Shown here piece after piece: positions 33,634-42,017 of a stretch of DNA of 64,000 nt. Origin of the DNA: Bradyrhizobium huanghuaihaiense (lineage in GTDB: Bacteria > Pseudomonadota > Alphaproteobacteria > Rhizobiales > Xanthobacteraceae); contig NZ_VLLA01000010.1 in the NCBI RefSeq assembly GCF_007830635.1, positions 62,001-126,000 of the forward strand, read 5' to 3'. The translations under genes and the position numbers were made by a program. Position 1 is the first letter of the stretch. Each line of letters begins with the position of its first letter. Under the pieces are notes generated by a model. That model had not been told where the DNA came from. It did not search any database and saw nothing but the letters and a program-made list of their open reading frames with translations.

Positions 33634-34856
33634 TGTGCCCTCCATACGCGCCGATGCAGCGGATTGAAGCCGATGCGGTAGACGAGCTCGGCGGGACGCT
33701 CGATGTCCCAGATCGCGAGATCGCAGCATTTCCCGGCTTCCAGTGTGCCGGTCTCATCCAGCACACCGAGCGCGCGCGCGCCTTCACGGGTGACGCCCGC
33801 AAGACACTCGGCCACATTCATCCGGAACAGCGTTGCGCCCATGTTCATGGCGAGCAGCAACGATGTCAGCGGTGAGCTGCCGGGATTGCAGTCGGTCGCG
33901 AGCGCCATGGGAACGCCATGCTTGCGGAACACCTCGACCGGCGGCTTCTGCGTCTCGCGGATGAAGTAGAACGCGCCGGGCAGCAGCACGGCCACCGTTC
34001 CGGCTTTCGCCATGGCGGCAGCGCCGGCTTCATCCGTGTGCTCGAGGTGATCGGCCGACAATGCGGCGTATTTTGCGGCAAGCGCGGCGCCGCCGAGATT
34101 CGAGAGCTGATCGGCGTGGAGCTTTACCGGCAGGCCGAGCCCTCCCGCGGCCTCGAAGACCCGCGCGGTCTGCTCTGCCGAGAACGCGATGCCTTCCATG
34201 AAGGCGTCGACGGCGTCGGCAAGGCCAGCTTTTGCGACCGCCGGCAGCATCTCCTTGCAGACCAGATCGATGTAGCGATCCTTGTCGCCCTCGGCCTCCA
34301 CCGGCAGCGCATGGGCGCCGAGGAAGGAAGTGCGGATCGCGACCGGCCGCTGACGACCGAGGCTGCGCGCGGCCGCGAGCTGCCGCATCTCGGTTTCGGC
34401 ATCGAGGCCATAGCCGGACTTGATCTCGACCGTGGTCGCGCCCTCGCCGATCAGCGCATCGAGCCGCGGCAGCGCGCTTGCGACGAGCTCGGCTTCGCTC
34501 GCCTTGCGCGTCGCGGCCACCGTCGAAACGATGCCGCCGCCGGCGCGGGCAATCTCTTCGTAGCTTGCGCCCTTCAGGCGCAGCTCGAATTCATGCGCGC
34601 GGTTGCCGCCATAGACGAGATGGGTGTGGCAGTCGACGAGACCCGGCGTGATCCAGCGTCCCTCGCAATCGATCCGATCGATCGCGTCAGCATCGACAGG
34701 AAAATCCGCCTCCGCGCCCGCATAGGCGATGCGGCCGCCGCGCGCGGCGATGACACCATGCTCGATCTCGCCGAGATCGGGACGGTCGGCGCGCATCGTG
34801 GCGAGCCGGGCATTGTGCCAGATCCGGTCGAAGCGCTCTGCCATGCGGGTATCCAT
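33630..34856 (-). CDS. hutI: imidazolonepropionase
   Basis: 408 residues, amidohydrolase superfamily; hydrolyses imidazolonepropionate to N-formimidoyl-L-glutamate. Metal and substrate motifs: WITPGLVDCHTHLVYGGNRAHEFELR near residue 70, GGGIVSTV, EIKSGYGLD near 145, FLGAHALP near 175, KLHADQLSN near 245 and ALATDCNPGSSP near 320. It is the first gene of the leftward operon, starting 19 nt from the HutC-type palindrome. ATG 34844 is an equally good start. Confidence 0.97.
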   Translation of the reverse strand: MDTRMAERFDRIWHNARLATMRADRPDLGEIEHGVIAARGGRIAYAGAEADFPVDADAIDRIDCEGRWITPGLVDCHTHLVYGGNRAHEFELRLKGASYEEIARAGGGIVSTVAATRKASEAELVASALPRLDALIGEGATTVEIKSGYGLDAETEMRQLAAARSLGRQRPVAIRTSFLGAHALPVEAEGDKDRYIDLVCKEMLPAVAKAGLADAVDAFMEGIAFSAEQTARVFEAAGGLGLPVKLHADQLSNLGGAALAAKYAALSADHLEHTDEAGAAAMAKAGTVAVLLPGAFYFIRETQKPPVEVFRKHGVPMALATDCNPGSSPLTSLLLAMNMGATLFRMNVAECLAGVTREGARALGVLDETGTLEAGKCCDLAIWDIERPAELVYRIGFNPLHRRVWRAQ

Positions 34857-34875
34857 TCGCCGTCGGATGCTTGAC

Positions 34876-34895
34876 TTATATGTCTAGACATATAA
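34876..34895. promoter_or_regulatory. HutC operator, perfect 20-bp palindrome
   Basis: A perfect palindrome centred on TATGTCTAGACATA (outer halves TTA and TAA) sits between the divergent hutI and hutF starts. Its core TGTCTAGACA fits the kind of site bound by HutC-type GntR repressors. Overlap with the TATAAT hexamer at 34891-34896 suggests it blocks the promoter. The hutC gene is two genes away in the rightward operon. One bound dimer would repress both operons until urocanate appears. Confidence 0.88.
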
Positions 34896-34929
34896 TCGTA
34901 AGGCGGTTCTGTCCAGCCGGCGTGTCATC

Positions 34930-36288
34930 ATGTCCCGACTGCATTTCGCTTCCGCGCTCCTGCCTTCGGGCTGGGCCAATGACGTGCAGGTGGTCGTCAC
35001 CGCCGGCGCGATTGCGGCGGTGACACCGGGCGTAGCGCCGGCCGCCGGCGACGAGCGTCACGCCATCGCGCTTCCGGGACTTGCGAGCCTGCACAGCCAC
35101 GCCTTCCAGCGCGGCATGGCGGGGCTCGCGGAACTGCGCGGCGATTCCACCGACACATTCTGGACCTGGCGCGAGACGATGTATCGCTTCGCCCTCGCAA
35201 TGACGCCGGACGACGTCGCGGCTGTTGCGACGCTGCTCTATGTCGAGATGCTGGAGCAGGGTTTTACCCGCGTCGGCGAATTCCACTATCTGCACCACGA
35301 CCGCGACGGTTCGCCCTATGCCGATATCGCGGAGACGGCCGCGCGGATCGCGCAGGCAGCCGAGGCCTCCGGCATTGCGCTCACTTTGCTGCCGAGTTTT
35401 TATGCGCATGGCTCCTTTGGAGGCGCAGCGCCTCATGCCGGCCAGCGCCGCTTCATCTGCTCGGTCGATCAGTTCGCCGAATTGATGGCGGCCTCGCGCA
35501 AGGCCATCGCAAATTTGCCGGGCGCAAATATCGGCATCGCGCCGCACAGCTTGCGCGCGGTGGCACCGGACGAGCTGACCGCGATCATTCCGCTCGCCGA
35601 AGGTGGACCGGTGCATATCCACGCCGCCGAGCAGGTCAAGGAAGTCGAGGATTGCCTGGCCTGGTCGGGCCGGCGCCCGGTGCAATGGCTGCTGGAACAC
35701 GCACCCGTCGATCAGCGCTGGTGTCTCATTCATGCGACCCACATGACGACTGAGGAAGTGACGGCATTCGCGAAGACCGGCGCGGTCGCTGGCCTCTGCC
35801 CGATCACGGAAGCAAGCCTCGGCGACGGCATTTTTGCGGCACGCGAATTTCTCGACGCGGGCGGCCTCTTCGGTGTCGGCACCGATTCCAACGTGCTGAT
35901 CGGCGCCGCCGACGAATTGCGCCAGCTCGAATACGGCCAGCGCCTCAAGCATCGGCAGCGCAACGTCCTCTCCCGCGGCGCAGGCCGCTCGACCGGACGC
36001 ACGCTGTTCGACGATGCCCTTGCCGGCGGCGCGCGGGCGCTGGCGCAACCGACTGAGGGTCTCGCGCCCGGCGCACGCGCCGACATCGTCACGCTCGACG
36101 CCGCGCATCCGTCGCTGGCGGGACGCACGCACGACGCTGTCATCGACGGCTGGATCTTTGCCGCGGGCGGCGGTGCGGTCGATTGCGTCTGGGCCGGCGG
36201 CAACAAGGTGGTCGAAGGCGGGCGGCACAGACTGCGCCAGACGGCGCGCGAGCGCTTCAACGCAGCGGTGCGGGGGCTCGTCGCATGA
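34930..36288 (+). CDS. hutF: formimidoylglutamate deiminase
   Basis: 452 residues, amidohydrolase superfamily; converts N-formimidoyl-L-glutamate to N-formyl-L-glutamate plus ammonia, the first half of the two-step branch used by Pseudomonas and rhizobia. Metal-binding LPGLASLHSHAFQRGMAGL near residue 55, EFHYLHHDRDG near 118, GIAPHSLRAV near 200, VHIHAAEQ near 230, CLIHATHM near 265 and GVGTDSNV near 315 are all present. It is the first gene of the rightward hut operon, overlapping hutC by ATGA. Confidence 0.96.
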   Translation: MSRLHFASALLPSGWANDVQVVVTAGAIAAVTPGVAPAAGDERHAIALPGLASLHSHAFQRGMAGLAELRGDSTDTFWTWRETMYRFALAMTPDDVAAVATLLYVEMLEQGFTRVGEFHYLHHDRDGSPYADIAETAARIAQAAEASGIALTLLPSFYAHGSFGGAAPHAGQRRFICSVDQFAELMAASRKAIANLPGANIGIAPHSLRAVAPDELTAIIPLAEGGPVHIHAAEQVKEVEDCLAWSGRRPVQWLLEHAPVDQRWCLIHATHMTTEEVTAFAKTGAVAGLCPITEASLGDGIFAAREFLDAGGLFGVGTDSNVLIGAADELRQLEYGQRLKHRQRNVLSRGAGRSTGRTLFDDALAGGARALAQPTEGLAPGARADIVTLDAAHPSLAGRTHDAVIDGWIFAAGGGAVDCVWAGGNKVVEGGRHRLRQTARERFNAAVRGLVA

Positions 36289-37013
36289 GCCTCACCGCAG
36301 ACGCAGCCGACCAGCCGACGCTCTACAAGCGCATCCGCGCCGATATCGAGAAGCGCATCCTGACCGGCGAATGGCCGCCCGGCCATCGCATTCCCTTCGA
36401 GCACGAGCTGGTCGCGCGCTACGGCTGCTCGCGCATGACCGTCAACAAGGCACTGTCGGAACTCGCCCAGGCCGATTTGATCGAACGACGGCGGCGCGCC
36501 GGCTCGTTCGTGCGCCGGCCGCAGCATCAGTCGGCGGTGCTCAAGATCGCCGACATCCGCGCCGAGATCACCGCGCTGGGGCGCGCCTACGGCTACGAGC
36601 TGATCGGCCGCAAGCTGCGTGCGGCAACCGCTGCCGACCGCGACCGTCTCGGCGTGAAGAAGGCCGGCAAGGTGGTCGCGATCACCTGCCGGCACAGCGC
36701 CGACAAGGTACCGTTCGCGGTCGAGGACAGGCTGATCGATCTCTCATCCGTGCCGAATGCTGCGACCGCTGATTTCTCGCGCGAGCCGCCCGGTTCCTGG
36801 CTGCTTCACCATGTCCCATGGACAGAGGCCGAGCATACGATCAGCGCCATCGTTGCGGATGATCGCACGGCGGAAGCGCTCGACATCGCCGTCGGCGCGC
36901 CATGCCTCGTGATCGACCGCTACACCTGGCGTAGCGCGCGCACCATCACCGCGGTGCGGCTGCTTTATCCCGGTGACTCTCACCGCCTTGTCGCCCGATT
37001 CAAGGGAGGCTGA
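36285..37013 (+). CDS. hutC: histidine utilisation repressor
   Basis: GntR-family regulator of the HutC/UTRA subfamily, 242 residues. The winged helix lies at 12-78 (LYKRIRADIEKRILTGEWPPGHRIPFEHELVARYGCSRMTVNKALSEL), and the C-terminal UTRA effector domain carries VAITCRHSADKVPFAVEDRLIDL and TAEHTISAI-like elements. In known systems urocanate releases it from DNA. ATG 36285 overlaps the hutF stop by 4 nt. The palindrome at 34876-34895 is its expected target. Confidence 0.95.
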   Translation: MSLTADAADQPTLYKRIRADIEKRILTGEWPPGHRIPFEHELVARYGCSRMTVNKALSELAQADLIERRRRAGSFVRRPQHQSAVLKIADIRAEITALGRAYGYELIGRKLRAATAADRDRLGVKKAGKVVAITCRHSADKVPFAVEDRLIDLSSVPNAATADFSREPPGSWLLHHVPWTEAEHTISAIVADDRTAEALDIAVGAPCLVIDRYTWRSARTITAVRLLYPGDSHRLVARFKGG

Positions 37014-37119
37014 GGGGAGAATGTCGGCACAATTCGTGCAATGCTTCGGGCAACGGTCTGCGTGGACCAATAGGGATCAACAGGACGTCAATCCATCGAT
37101 CGGCAAGAGGACGACAATC

Positions 37120-38064
37120 ATGCGTAGTTCGACAATTTTTGCGACAATCATTGCACTTGCGGCTGCCACTCCGGTGCTGGCCGACGACGTCAAGGTCGGC
37201 GTCGGCATCTCCGGGTGGACCGGCTTCGCGCCGCTGACGCTGGCGAAGGAAGCCGGCATCTTCAAGAAGAACGGCCTCGACGTCACCATCAAGAAGATCC
37301 CGCAGAAGGACCGCCACCTCGCCATCGCCTCGGGCGACATCCAGTGCGCGGCCACCACGGTCGAGACCTGGATCTCCTGGAACGCCAATGGCGTTGCCAC
37401 CAAGCAGATCTTCCAGCTCGACAAGAGCTATGGCGCCGACGGCATGGCCGTGCGCAACGACGTCGCCGCGATCAAGGACCTGAAGGGCAAGACGGTCGCA
37501 GCGTCCGCGCCGGGCACGTCGCCCTATTTCGCGCTGGCCTGGATGCTCAAGAAGAACGGCCTCACCACGAAGGAGGTGACCGTCGTGAACCTCGAGCCGG
37601 CAGCCGCAGCGCAGGCCTTCGTCTCCGGCCAGAACGACGCCGCGATGACCTATGAGCCGTATCTGTCGACCGTGCGCGCCGCCCCCGACAAGGGCAAGAT
37701 CATCGCGACCACGCTGGACTATCCGATCGTGATGGACACCTTTGGCTGCACGCCGAAATTCCTGAGCGAGAACCCGAAGGCCGCGCAGGCGCTTGCCAAC
37801 AGCTATTTCGAGGCGCTCGACATGATCGCCAAGGACCAGGCCAAGGCCTATGAGATCATGGGCGCGGACGTGAAGCAGACCGGCGAGCAGTTCGGCAACT
37901 CGGCAAAGTACCTGCGCTGGCAGGACAAGGCCGCGAACCAAAAGTTCTTCGCCGGCGACTTCCTTACCTTCAACAAGGACGCTGCCGAGCTCCTGCTCGA
38001 GATCGGCATCATCAAGGCCGCGCCGAAGGTCGAAGACCTCTACGACGCCAGCTTCATCAAGTAA
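37120..38064 (+). CDS. NitT/TauT-type ABC transporter substrate-binding protein
   Basis: 314 residues, signal peptide MRSSTIFATIIALAAATPVLADD; RBS AAGAGGA at 37105-37111. The NMT1/SsuA-like fold is seen in GWTGFAPLTLAKEAGIFKKNGLDVTIK (28-55), IASGDIQCAATTVETWI, GADGMAVRN and LKGKTVAASAPGTSPYFAL. An in-frame ATG at 37021 with a good RBS exists but would bury the signal peptide behind 33 residues. The genes run hutC, this, permease, ATPase, M20 hydrolase on one strand, so the ligand may be an amino-acid-derived amide or a histidine-pathway compound; it is not identifiable from sequence. Confidence 0.92.
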   Translation: MRSSTIFATIIALAAATPVLADDVKVGVGISGWTGFAPLTLAKEAGIFKKNGLDVTIKKIPQKDRHLAIASGDIQCAATTVETWISWNANGVATKQIFQLDKSYGADGMAVRNDVAAIKDLKGKTVAASAPGTSPYFALAWMLKKNGLTTKEVTVVNLEPAAAAQAFVSGQNDAAMTYEPYLSTVRAAPDKGKIIATTLDYPIVMDTFGCTPKFLSENPKAAQALANSYFEALDMIAKDQAKAYEIMGADVKQTGEQFGNSAKYLRWQDKAANQKFFAGDFLTFNKDAAELLLEIGIIKAAPKVEDLYDASFIK

Positions 38065-38077
38065 GCTTCACCGAGCT

Positions 38078-38105
38078 GCCGGTCCCGCCACGAGGCGGGA
38101 TCGGC
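38078..38105 (+). other. hairpin between binding-protein and permease genes
   Basis: GCCGGTCCCGCC, loop ACGA, GGCGGGATCGGC: 12-bp stem with one mismatch, 13 nt after the binding-protein stop and 31 nt before the permease ATG. It has no T-run. Such hairpins usually raise the ratio of binding protein to membrane subunits. Confidence 0.7.
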
Positions 38106-38135
38106 GCGTGATCGACCACCCGGATAGACAGTTTG

Positions 38136-38909
38136 ATGCGTCCCCTGGATCCCGTGACATCGAGGCAGCGCGTGGCCTTTGGCCTCACGTTCTTCGTGCT
38201 TTTCGTTGCCCTCTGGTCCTGGGCGACCTTCGGCGGCCATGTGTCGAAGACCTTCCTCGCCAACCCGCTGACCATGGTGCAGGAAGGTTATGACTTGCTT
38301 GCCAAGCAGGGATTCCTGTTCGACATCGGCATGACGATCTGGCGCGTCGTCGGCGGCTTTGCGCTCGCGGCGATCATCGCGGTGCCGCTCGGCGTTCTGA
38401 TGGGCGCCTACAAGCCGGTCGAGGCCTTCCTCGAACCCTTCGTCTCCTTTGCACGCTATCTGCCCGCGTCGGCCTTCATTCCGCTGCTGATCCTGTGGGC
38501 CGGCATCGGCGAGTTGCAGAAGCTGCTCGTCATCTTCATCGGCTCGGTGTTCCAGGTCATCCTGATGGTCGCCGTGACCGTCGGTGCCACGCGACGCGAC
38601 CTGGTCGAGGCGGCCTACACGCTGGGCGCCAAGGACCGCGGCATCATCCGGCGTGTGCTGCTTCCTTCCTCTGCGCCGGAGATCGCTGAGATCCTGCGGC
38701 TGGTGCTGGGCTGGGCCTGGACCTATGTCATTGTCGCCGAGCTGATCGGCTCATCATCCGGCATCGGCCACATGATCACCGACAGCCAGGCGCTGCTCAA
38801 TACCGGCCAGATCATCTTCGGCATCATCGTGATCGGATTGATCGGGCTCGTCTCCGACTTCCTGTTCAAGGCGTTCAACGCCTGGCTGTTTCCGTGGAAG
38901 CTCGCATGA
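38136..38909 (+). CDS. NitT/TauT-type ABC transporter permease
   Basis: 257 residues with about six membrane helices. The coupling-helix EAA motif is EAAYTLGAKDRGIIRRVLLPSSAPEI around residue 158, which meets the ATPase. Typical SsuC/TauC elements PLGVLMGAYKPVEAFLEPFVSFARYLPASAFIPLLILWAGIGE are present. The start is ATG 38136. The stop overlaps the ATPase start by ATGA. Confidence 0.95.
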   Translation: MRPLDPVTSRQRVAFGLTFFVLFVALWSWATFGGHVSKTFLANPLTMVQEGYDLLAKQGFLFDIGMTIWRVVGGFALAAIIAVPLGVLMGAYKPVEAFLEPFVSFARYLPASAFIPLLILWAGIGELQKLLVIFIGSVFQVILMVAVTVGATRRDLVEAAYTLGAKDRGIIRRVLLPSSAPEIAEILRLVLGWAWTYVIVAELIGSSSGIGHMITDSQALLNTGQIIFGIIVIGLIGLVSDFLFKAFNAWLFPWKLA

Positions 38910-39691
38910 CCATTCTCAAGATCGAACAGGTCTCGCGCACCTTCCCAGCACGCCACGGCAACGCGCCGACCAGGGCGCTGGAGCCGACCGACCTCACCAT
39001 CGGCAACAACGACTTCGTCACCATCCTCGGCCCGTCCGGCTGCGGCAAGTCCACGCTGCTGCGCATCGTTGCCGGCCTCGACCGCCCGACCGGCGGCCGC
39101 GTCACGCTCGACGGGCGCGAGGTAACCGGCCCCGGCGCCGATCGCGGCATGGTGTTCCAGTCCTACACGCTGTTCCCCTGGCTGACCGTGCGCGAGAACA
39201 TCGCCTTCGGCCTGCGCGAGCGCGGCGTGTCCGAGCAGGACCGAAACAAGATCGCGGATGCCTTCATCCGCCAGGTCGGACTGTCCGGCTTCGAGAACCA
39301 CTGGCCCAAGCAGCTCTCCGGCGGCATGCAGCAGCGCACCGCGATTGCGCGTGCGCTCGCCAATGATCCAAAAATCCTGCTGCTCGACGAGCCCTTCGGC
39401 GCGCTGGACAACCAGACCCGCGCCTTGATGCAGGAAATGCTGCTCGGAATCTGGGAGCGCGACCAGAAGACCGTGCTGTTCGTGACCCACGACATCGAGG
39501 AGGCAATCTTCCTCGGCAGCCGCGTCGTCGTCATGAGCGCCCGCCCCGGCCGCATCAAGGCCGAGATCAATGTAGACCTGCCGCATCCACGCTCGTACAA
39601 GATCAAGACCACGCCCGAATTCGTCCAGCTCAAGGAGCGGCTGGTCGAGGAGATCCGCACCGAGGCGCTGAAGGTTGCCGAACATGCCTGA
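38906..39691 (+). CDS. NitT/TauT-type ABC transporter ATP-binding protein
   Basis: 261 residues. Walker A is LGPSGCGKSTLL (44-55), Q-loop VFQSYTLFPW near 86, signature LSGGMQQR near 138, Walker B ILLLDEPFGALD near 158 and H-loop VTHDIEEA near 195. Closest in pattern to SsuB/TauB. ATG 38906 overlaps the permease stop by 4 nt, and its 3' end overlaps the hydrolase start by 8 nt, so the transport and hydrolase genes form one coupled unit. Confidence 0.96.
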   Translation: MTILKIEQVSRTFPARHGNAPTRALEPTDLTIGNNDFVTILGPSGCGKSTLLRIVAGLDRPTGGRVTLDGREVTGPGADRGMVFQSYTLFPWLTVRENIAFGLRERGVSEQDRNKIADAFIRQVGLSGFENHWPKQLSGGMQQRTAIARALANDPKILLLDEPFGALDNQTRALMQEMLLGIWERDQKTVLFVTHDIEEAIFLGSRVVVMSARPGRIKAEINVDLPHPRSYKIKTTPEFVQLKERLVEEIRTEALKVAEHA

Positions 39692-40916
39692 CACTCAGAC
39701 CAACGCCAATGGCGAGCGCGTCCTCGCCGATCTCAATGCACTGCGCGCCATCGGTGCCTACAAGACCGGCGTGCACAAGCCGACCTTCTCCGAGCCGCAC
39801 AGGCAATCGCTGGACTGGCTGGTTCAGAAGCTGCCCGACGCGGGCCTCTCGGCTACGATCGACGGCATCGGCAATGTGTTGGGGACGAGCACGAAGGCTG
39901 GACCGAAGCTTCTCGCCGGCTCGCATCTGGAGAGCCAGAACTACGCCGGCTGGCTCGATGGCCCGCTCGGCGTCATCTATGCGCTCGAAGCCGCCCGCGT
40001 GCTCAATGCCGACCCTTCCGTGAAGGGCGCCGTCGAAGTCGCCGCCTGGTGCGACGAGGAAGGACATTTCGGCAGCTTCCTCGGCTCGCGCTCCTATGTG
40101 GGGCAAGTGACGGAGGCTGAAATCGACGCCGCGCGCGATCGCACCGGCGGTCGCGCCATGCGCGATGCCCTCGCCGAGATGGGTCTCTCGGGGCGCGCAC
40201 GTGTCGCCGTCGAACCGGGCCGGCACGTCGGGTATCTGGAGGCGCATATCGAGCAAGGCGACACGCTCGAAAGCAGTCATCTTGCGGTTGGCGTCGTGAC
40301 CTCGATCGTGGGCATCTGGCAATACCGGATCAATTTCAGCGGCGAGCAGAACCACGCCGGCACCACGCGCATGGCCGTGCGCAAGGATGCCGGCCTCGCG
40401 CTGGCAAAATTCTGCGTCGCGATCGACGAACGTTTCCCTGATACCTGCGGTCCGCGCACGGTCTGGACCACCGGCCGCATCACGCTCGAGCCGGGCGCGC
40501 CGAGCATCATTCCGGGCGGCGCCGAAATGCTGTTTCAGATCCGCGATGACAATCCCGCCGTCATCGCACGGCTGGAGGAGCTGCTGCGGACCATGGCGGA
40601 TGAGGCCAGTGCGAAGGGCCCCTGCACCGTCAGCGTCGAGAAAATCCGCACCGGCGCACCGGCGATGATGAACGCGGGCTTTCAGGACGCGATCGAAGCT
40701 GCGAGCAAGGCGGTTGCCGGCGGCCGATCCATCCGCATGCCCAGCGGCGCCGGCCACGACGCGCAGATGCTCGCGACCGTCATGCCGGCCGGCATGCTGT
40801 TCGTGCCGTCGATCGGCGGCATCAGCCATCACTGGACCGAGAATACCGCAGACGTCGATATCGTCACCGGCGCGCAGGTCTTCGTCGATGCCTGCCGGCG
40901 CATCCTGAGCGCTTAG
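39684..40916 (+). CDS. M20-family zinc amidohydrolase (hydantoinase/carbamoylase family)
   Basis: 410 residues. Metal ligands of the M20 carbamoylase group can be seen: His in AGSHLES near 80, Asp in WLDGPLGV near 93, Glu-Glu in WCDEEGHFGSFLGSR near 127, His in EAHIEQGD near 192 and His in GGISHHWTENT near the C-terminus. The lid domain carries VVTSIVGIWQYRINFSGEQNHAGTTRM. Relatives remove N-carbamoyl groups from amino acids, or act on ureidopropionate or allantoate. The gene overlaps the ABC ATPase gene by 8 nt, so it acts on what the transporter imports. It might instead supply the missing N-formylglutamate hydrolysis of the hut pathway, but that is speculative. Confidence 0.93.
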   Translation: MPDTQTNANGERVLADLNALRAIGAYKTGVHKPTFSEPHRQSLDWLVQKLPDAGLSATIDGIGNVLGTSTKAGPKLLAGSHLESQNYAGWLDGPLGVIYALEAARVLNADPSVKGAVEVAAWCDEEGHFGSFLGSRSYVGQVTEAEIDAARDRTGGRAMRDALAEMGLSGRARVAVEPGRHVGYLEAHIEQGDTLESSHLAVGVVTSIVGIWQYRINFSGEQNHAGTTRMAVRKDAGLALAKFCVAIDERFPDTCGPRTVWTTGRITLEPGAPSIIPGGAEMLFQIRDDNPAVIARLEELLRTMADEASAKGPCTVSVEKIRTGAPAMMNAGFQDAIEAASKAVAGGRSIRMPSGAGHDAQMLATVMPAGMLFVPSIGGISHHWTENTADVDIVTGAQVFVDACRRILSA

Positions 40917-41078
40917 CCAGGGACGCGGTCCTCCGCATCGCGCCGACAGGACGGCAACCAATCACATTCGTTCCACCTTGAACGCGCCTTGAGCAGGATC
41001 GTGCAAGGCCCGATCGCTTTGGGAAAGACGCCGGTTCGCACAACGCCTAGCCTGCCCGCCCCACGCGAGAAGGCTCAC

Positions 41079-41999
41079 ATGTCCGACGTCCCCGCCGCAA
41101 CGCCCGCATCCATCGTCGACGCCCTCAAAGCCGTCGCCGGTAATCCGCCGAAGGTCCGCGCCAGCTTTGCCAAGGGCTGGTGCGTTCGCGGCACCTACAC
41201 ACCGTCGGACCGGGCGGGCGAAGTCACGCGATCGCAGAGCTTCACAAGGCCATCGCGCGTGCTGGCACGCTTCTCGGTCGGCGGCGGTAACCCTGCCGTC
41301 GCCGATACCAACAATCTGGTGCTGCGCGGCTTCAGCTTCAAGCTCGGCGACGACGATCACCGCTCGGATATCCTGGTGGAGAGCGCGCCCGTGCATTTTG
41401 CGCGAACGCTCGACCAGATGCTGGCCTTCCTCGAGGCACGCAGGCCGGGGCCGGATGGCAAGCCTGATATGGCCAAGGTCAAGGCTTTCTCGGCGGCCAA
41501 TCCTGAGACGCTCAACCAGGCGAACTACATCGCCGCGCGTCCGGTGCCCGGAAGCCTTGCCGGCACGACCTATTGGGGCGTGCATTCCTTTCCTGCGACG
41601 AATGTCGCGAATGAGACGCGCTTCATCAAATTCAAGGTCGTTCCGGCCGGCGGCGAGATCACGCTCAACGCGGACGAGGCCAGAACGAAGCCGGCCGATT
41701 TCCTGCGCGACGATCTGGGTGCGCGGATCGCTACAGGCAATGTCCGCTTCAACGTCATGGCGCTGCTCGACCGCCCGGGCGATCCGACCATGGACGTGAC
41801 CATACGCTGGCCGGATGAGGATCATCGCGAGGAGGTGCGGCTCGGCACGATCGTGATCACGGGCTTCGAACCGGATCAGGCCTGCGACGCCTCCATCTTC
41901 AATCCGGCCAATCTCGCCGACGGCATCGGTCACCCGCCGGACGAGATCTTTGCCGCGCGACGCGCCGCCTACACCATCTCTCTCGCGAAACGCCGCTGA
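41079..41999 (+). CDS. catalase-family (SrpA-like) protein lacking the distal heme histidine
   Basis: 306 residues, short catalase-related family. The segment that normally reads NHAKG reads ASFAKGWCVRGTY, with Phe30 in place of the distal His. RVLARFSVGGGNP (near 65) and LVLRGFSFKLG (near 84) follow the catalase core, and the C-terminal RRAAYTIS gives Arg294 and Tyr298, the proximal heme ligand pair. Heme binding is thus likely but normal peroxide chemistry is doubtful. ATG 41079 follows GAGAAGG; a longer frame opens at 40989. No signal peptide is seen. It converges on an AraC gene 18 nt away. Confidence 0.85.
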   Translation: MSDVPAATPASIVDALKAVAGNPPKVRASFAKGWCVRGTYTPSDRAGEVTRSQSFTRPSRVLARFSVGGGNPAVADTNNLVLRGFSFKLGDDDHRSDILVESAPVHFARTLDQMLAFLEARRPGPDGKPDMAKVKAFSAANPETLNQANYIAARPVPGSLAGTTYWGVHSFPATNVANETRFIKFKVVPAGGEITLNADEARTKPADFLRDDLGARIATGNVRFNVMALLDRPGDPTMDVTIRWPDEDHREEVRLGTIVITGFEPDQACDASIFNPANLADGIGHPPDEIFAARRAAYTISLAKRR

Positions 42000-42017
42000 C
42001 GACGCAGGCGTCCGGCT

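Noticed and set aside
34871..34896. TTGACT and TATAAT as a sigma-70 promoter for hutF
   Set aside because: The spacer is only 14 nt; TATAAT may still be a -10, but the -35 is not supported.
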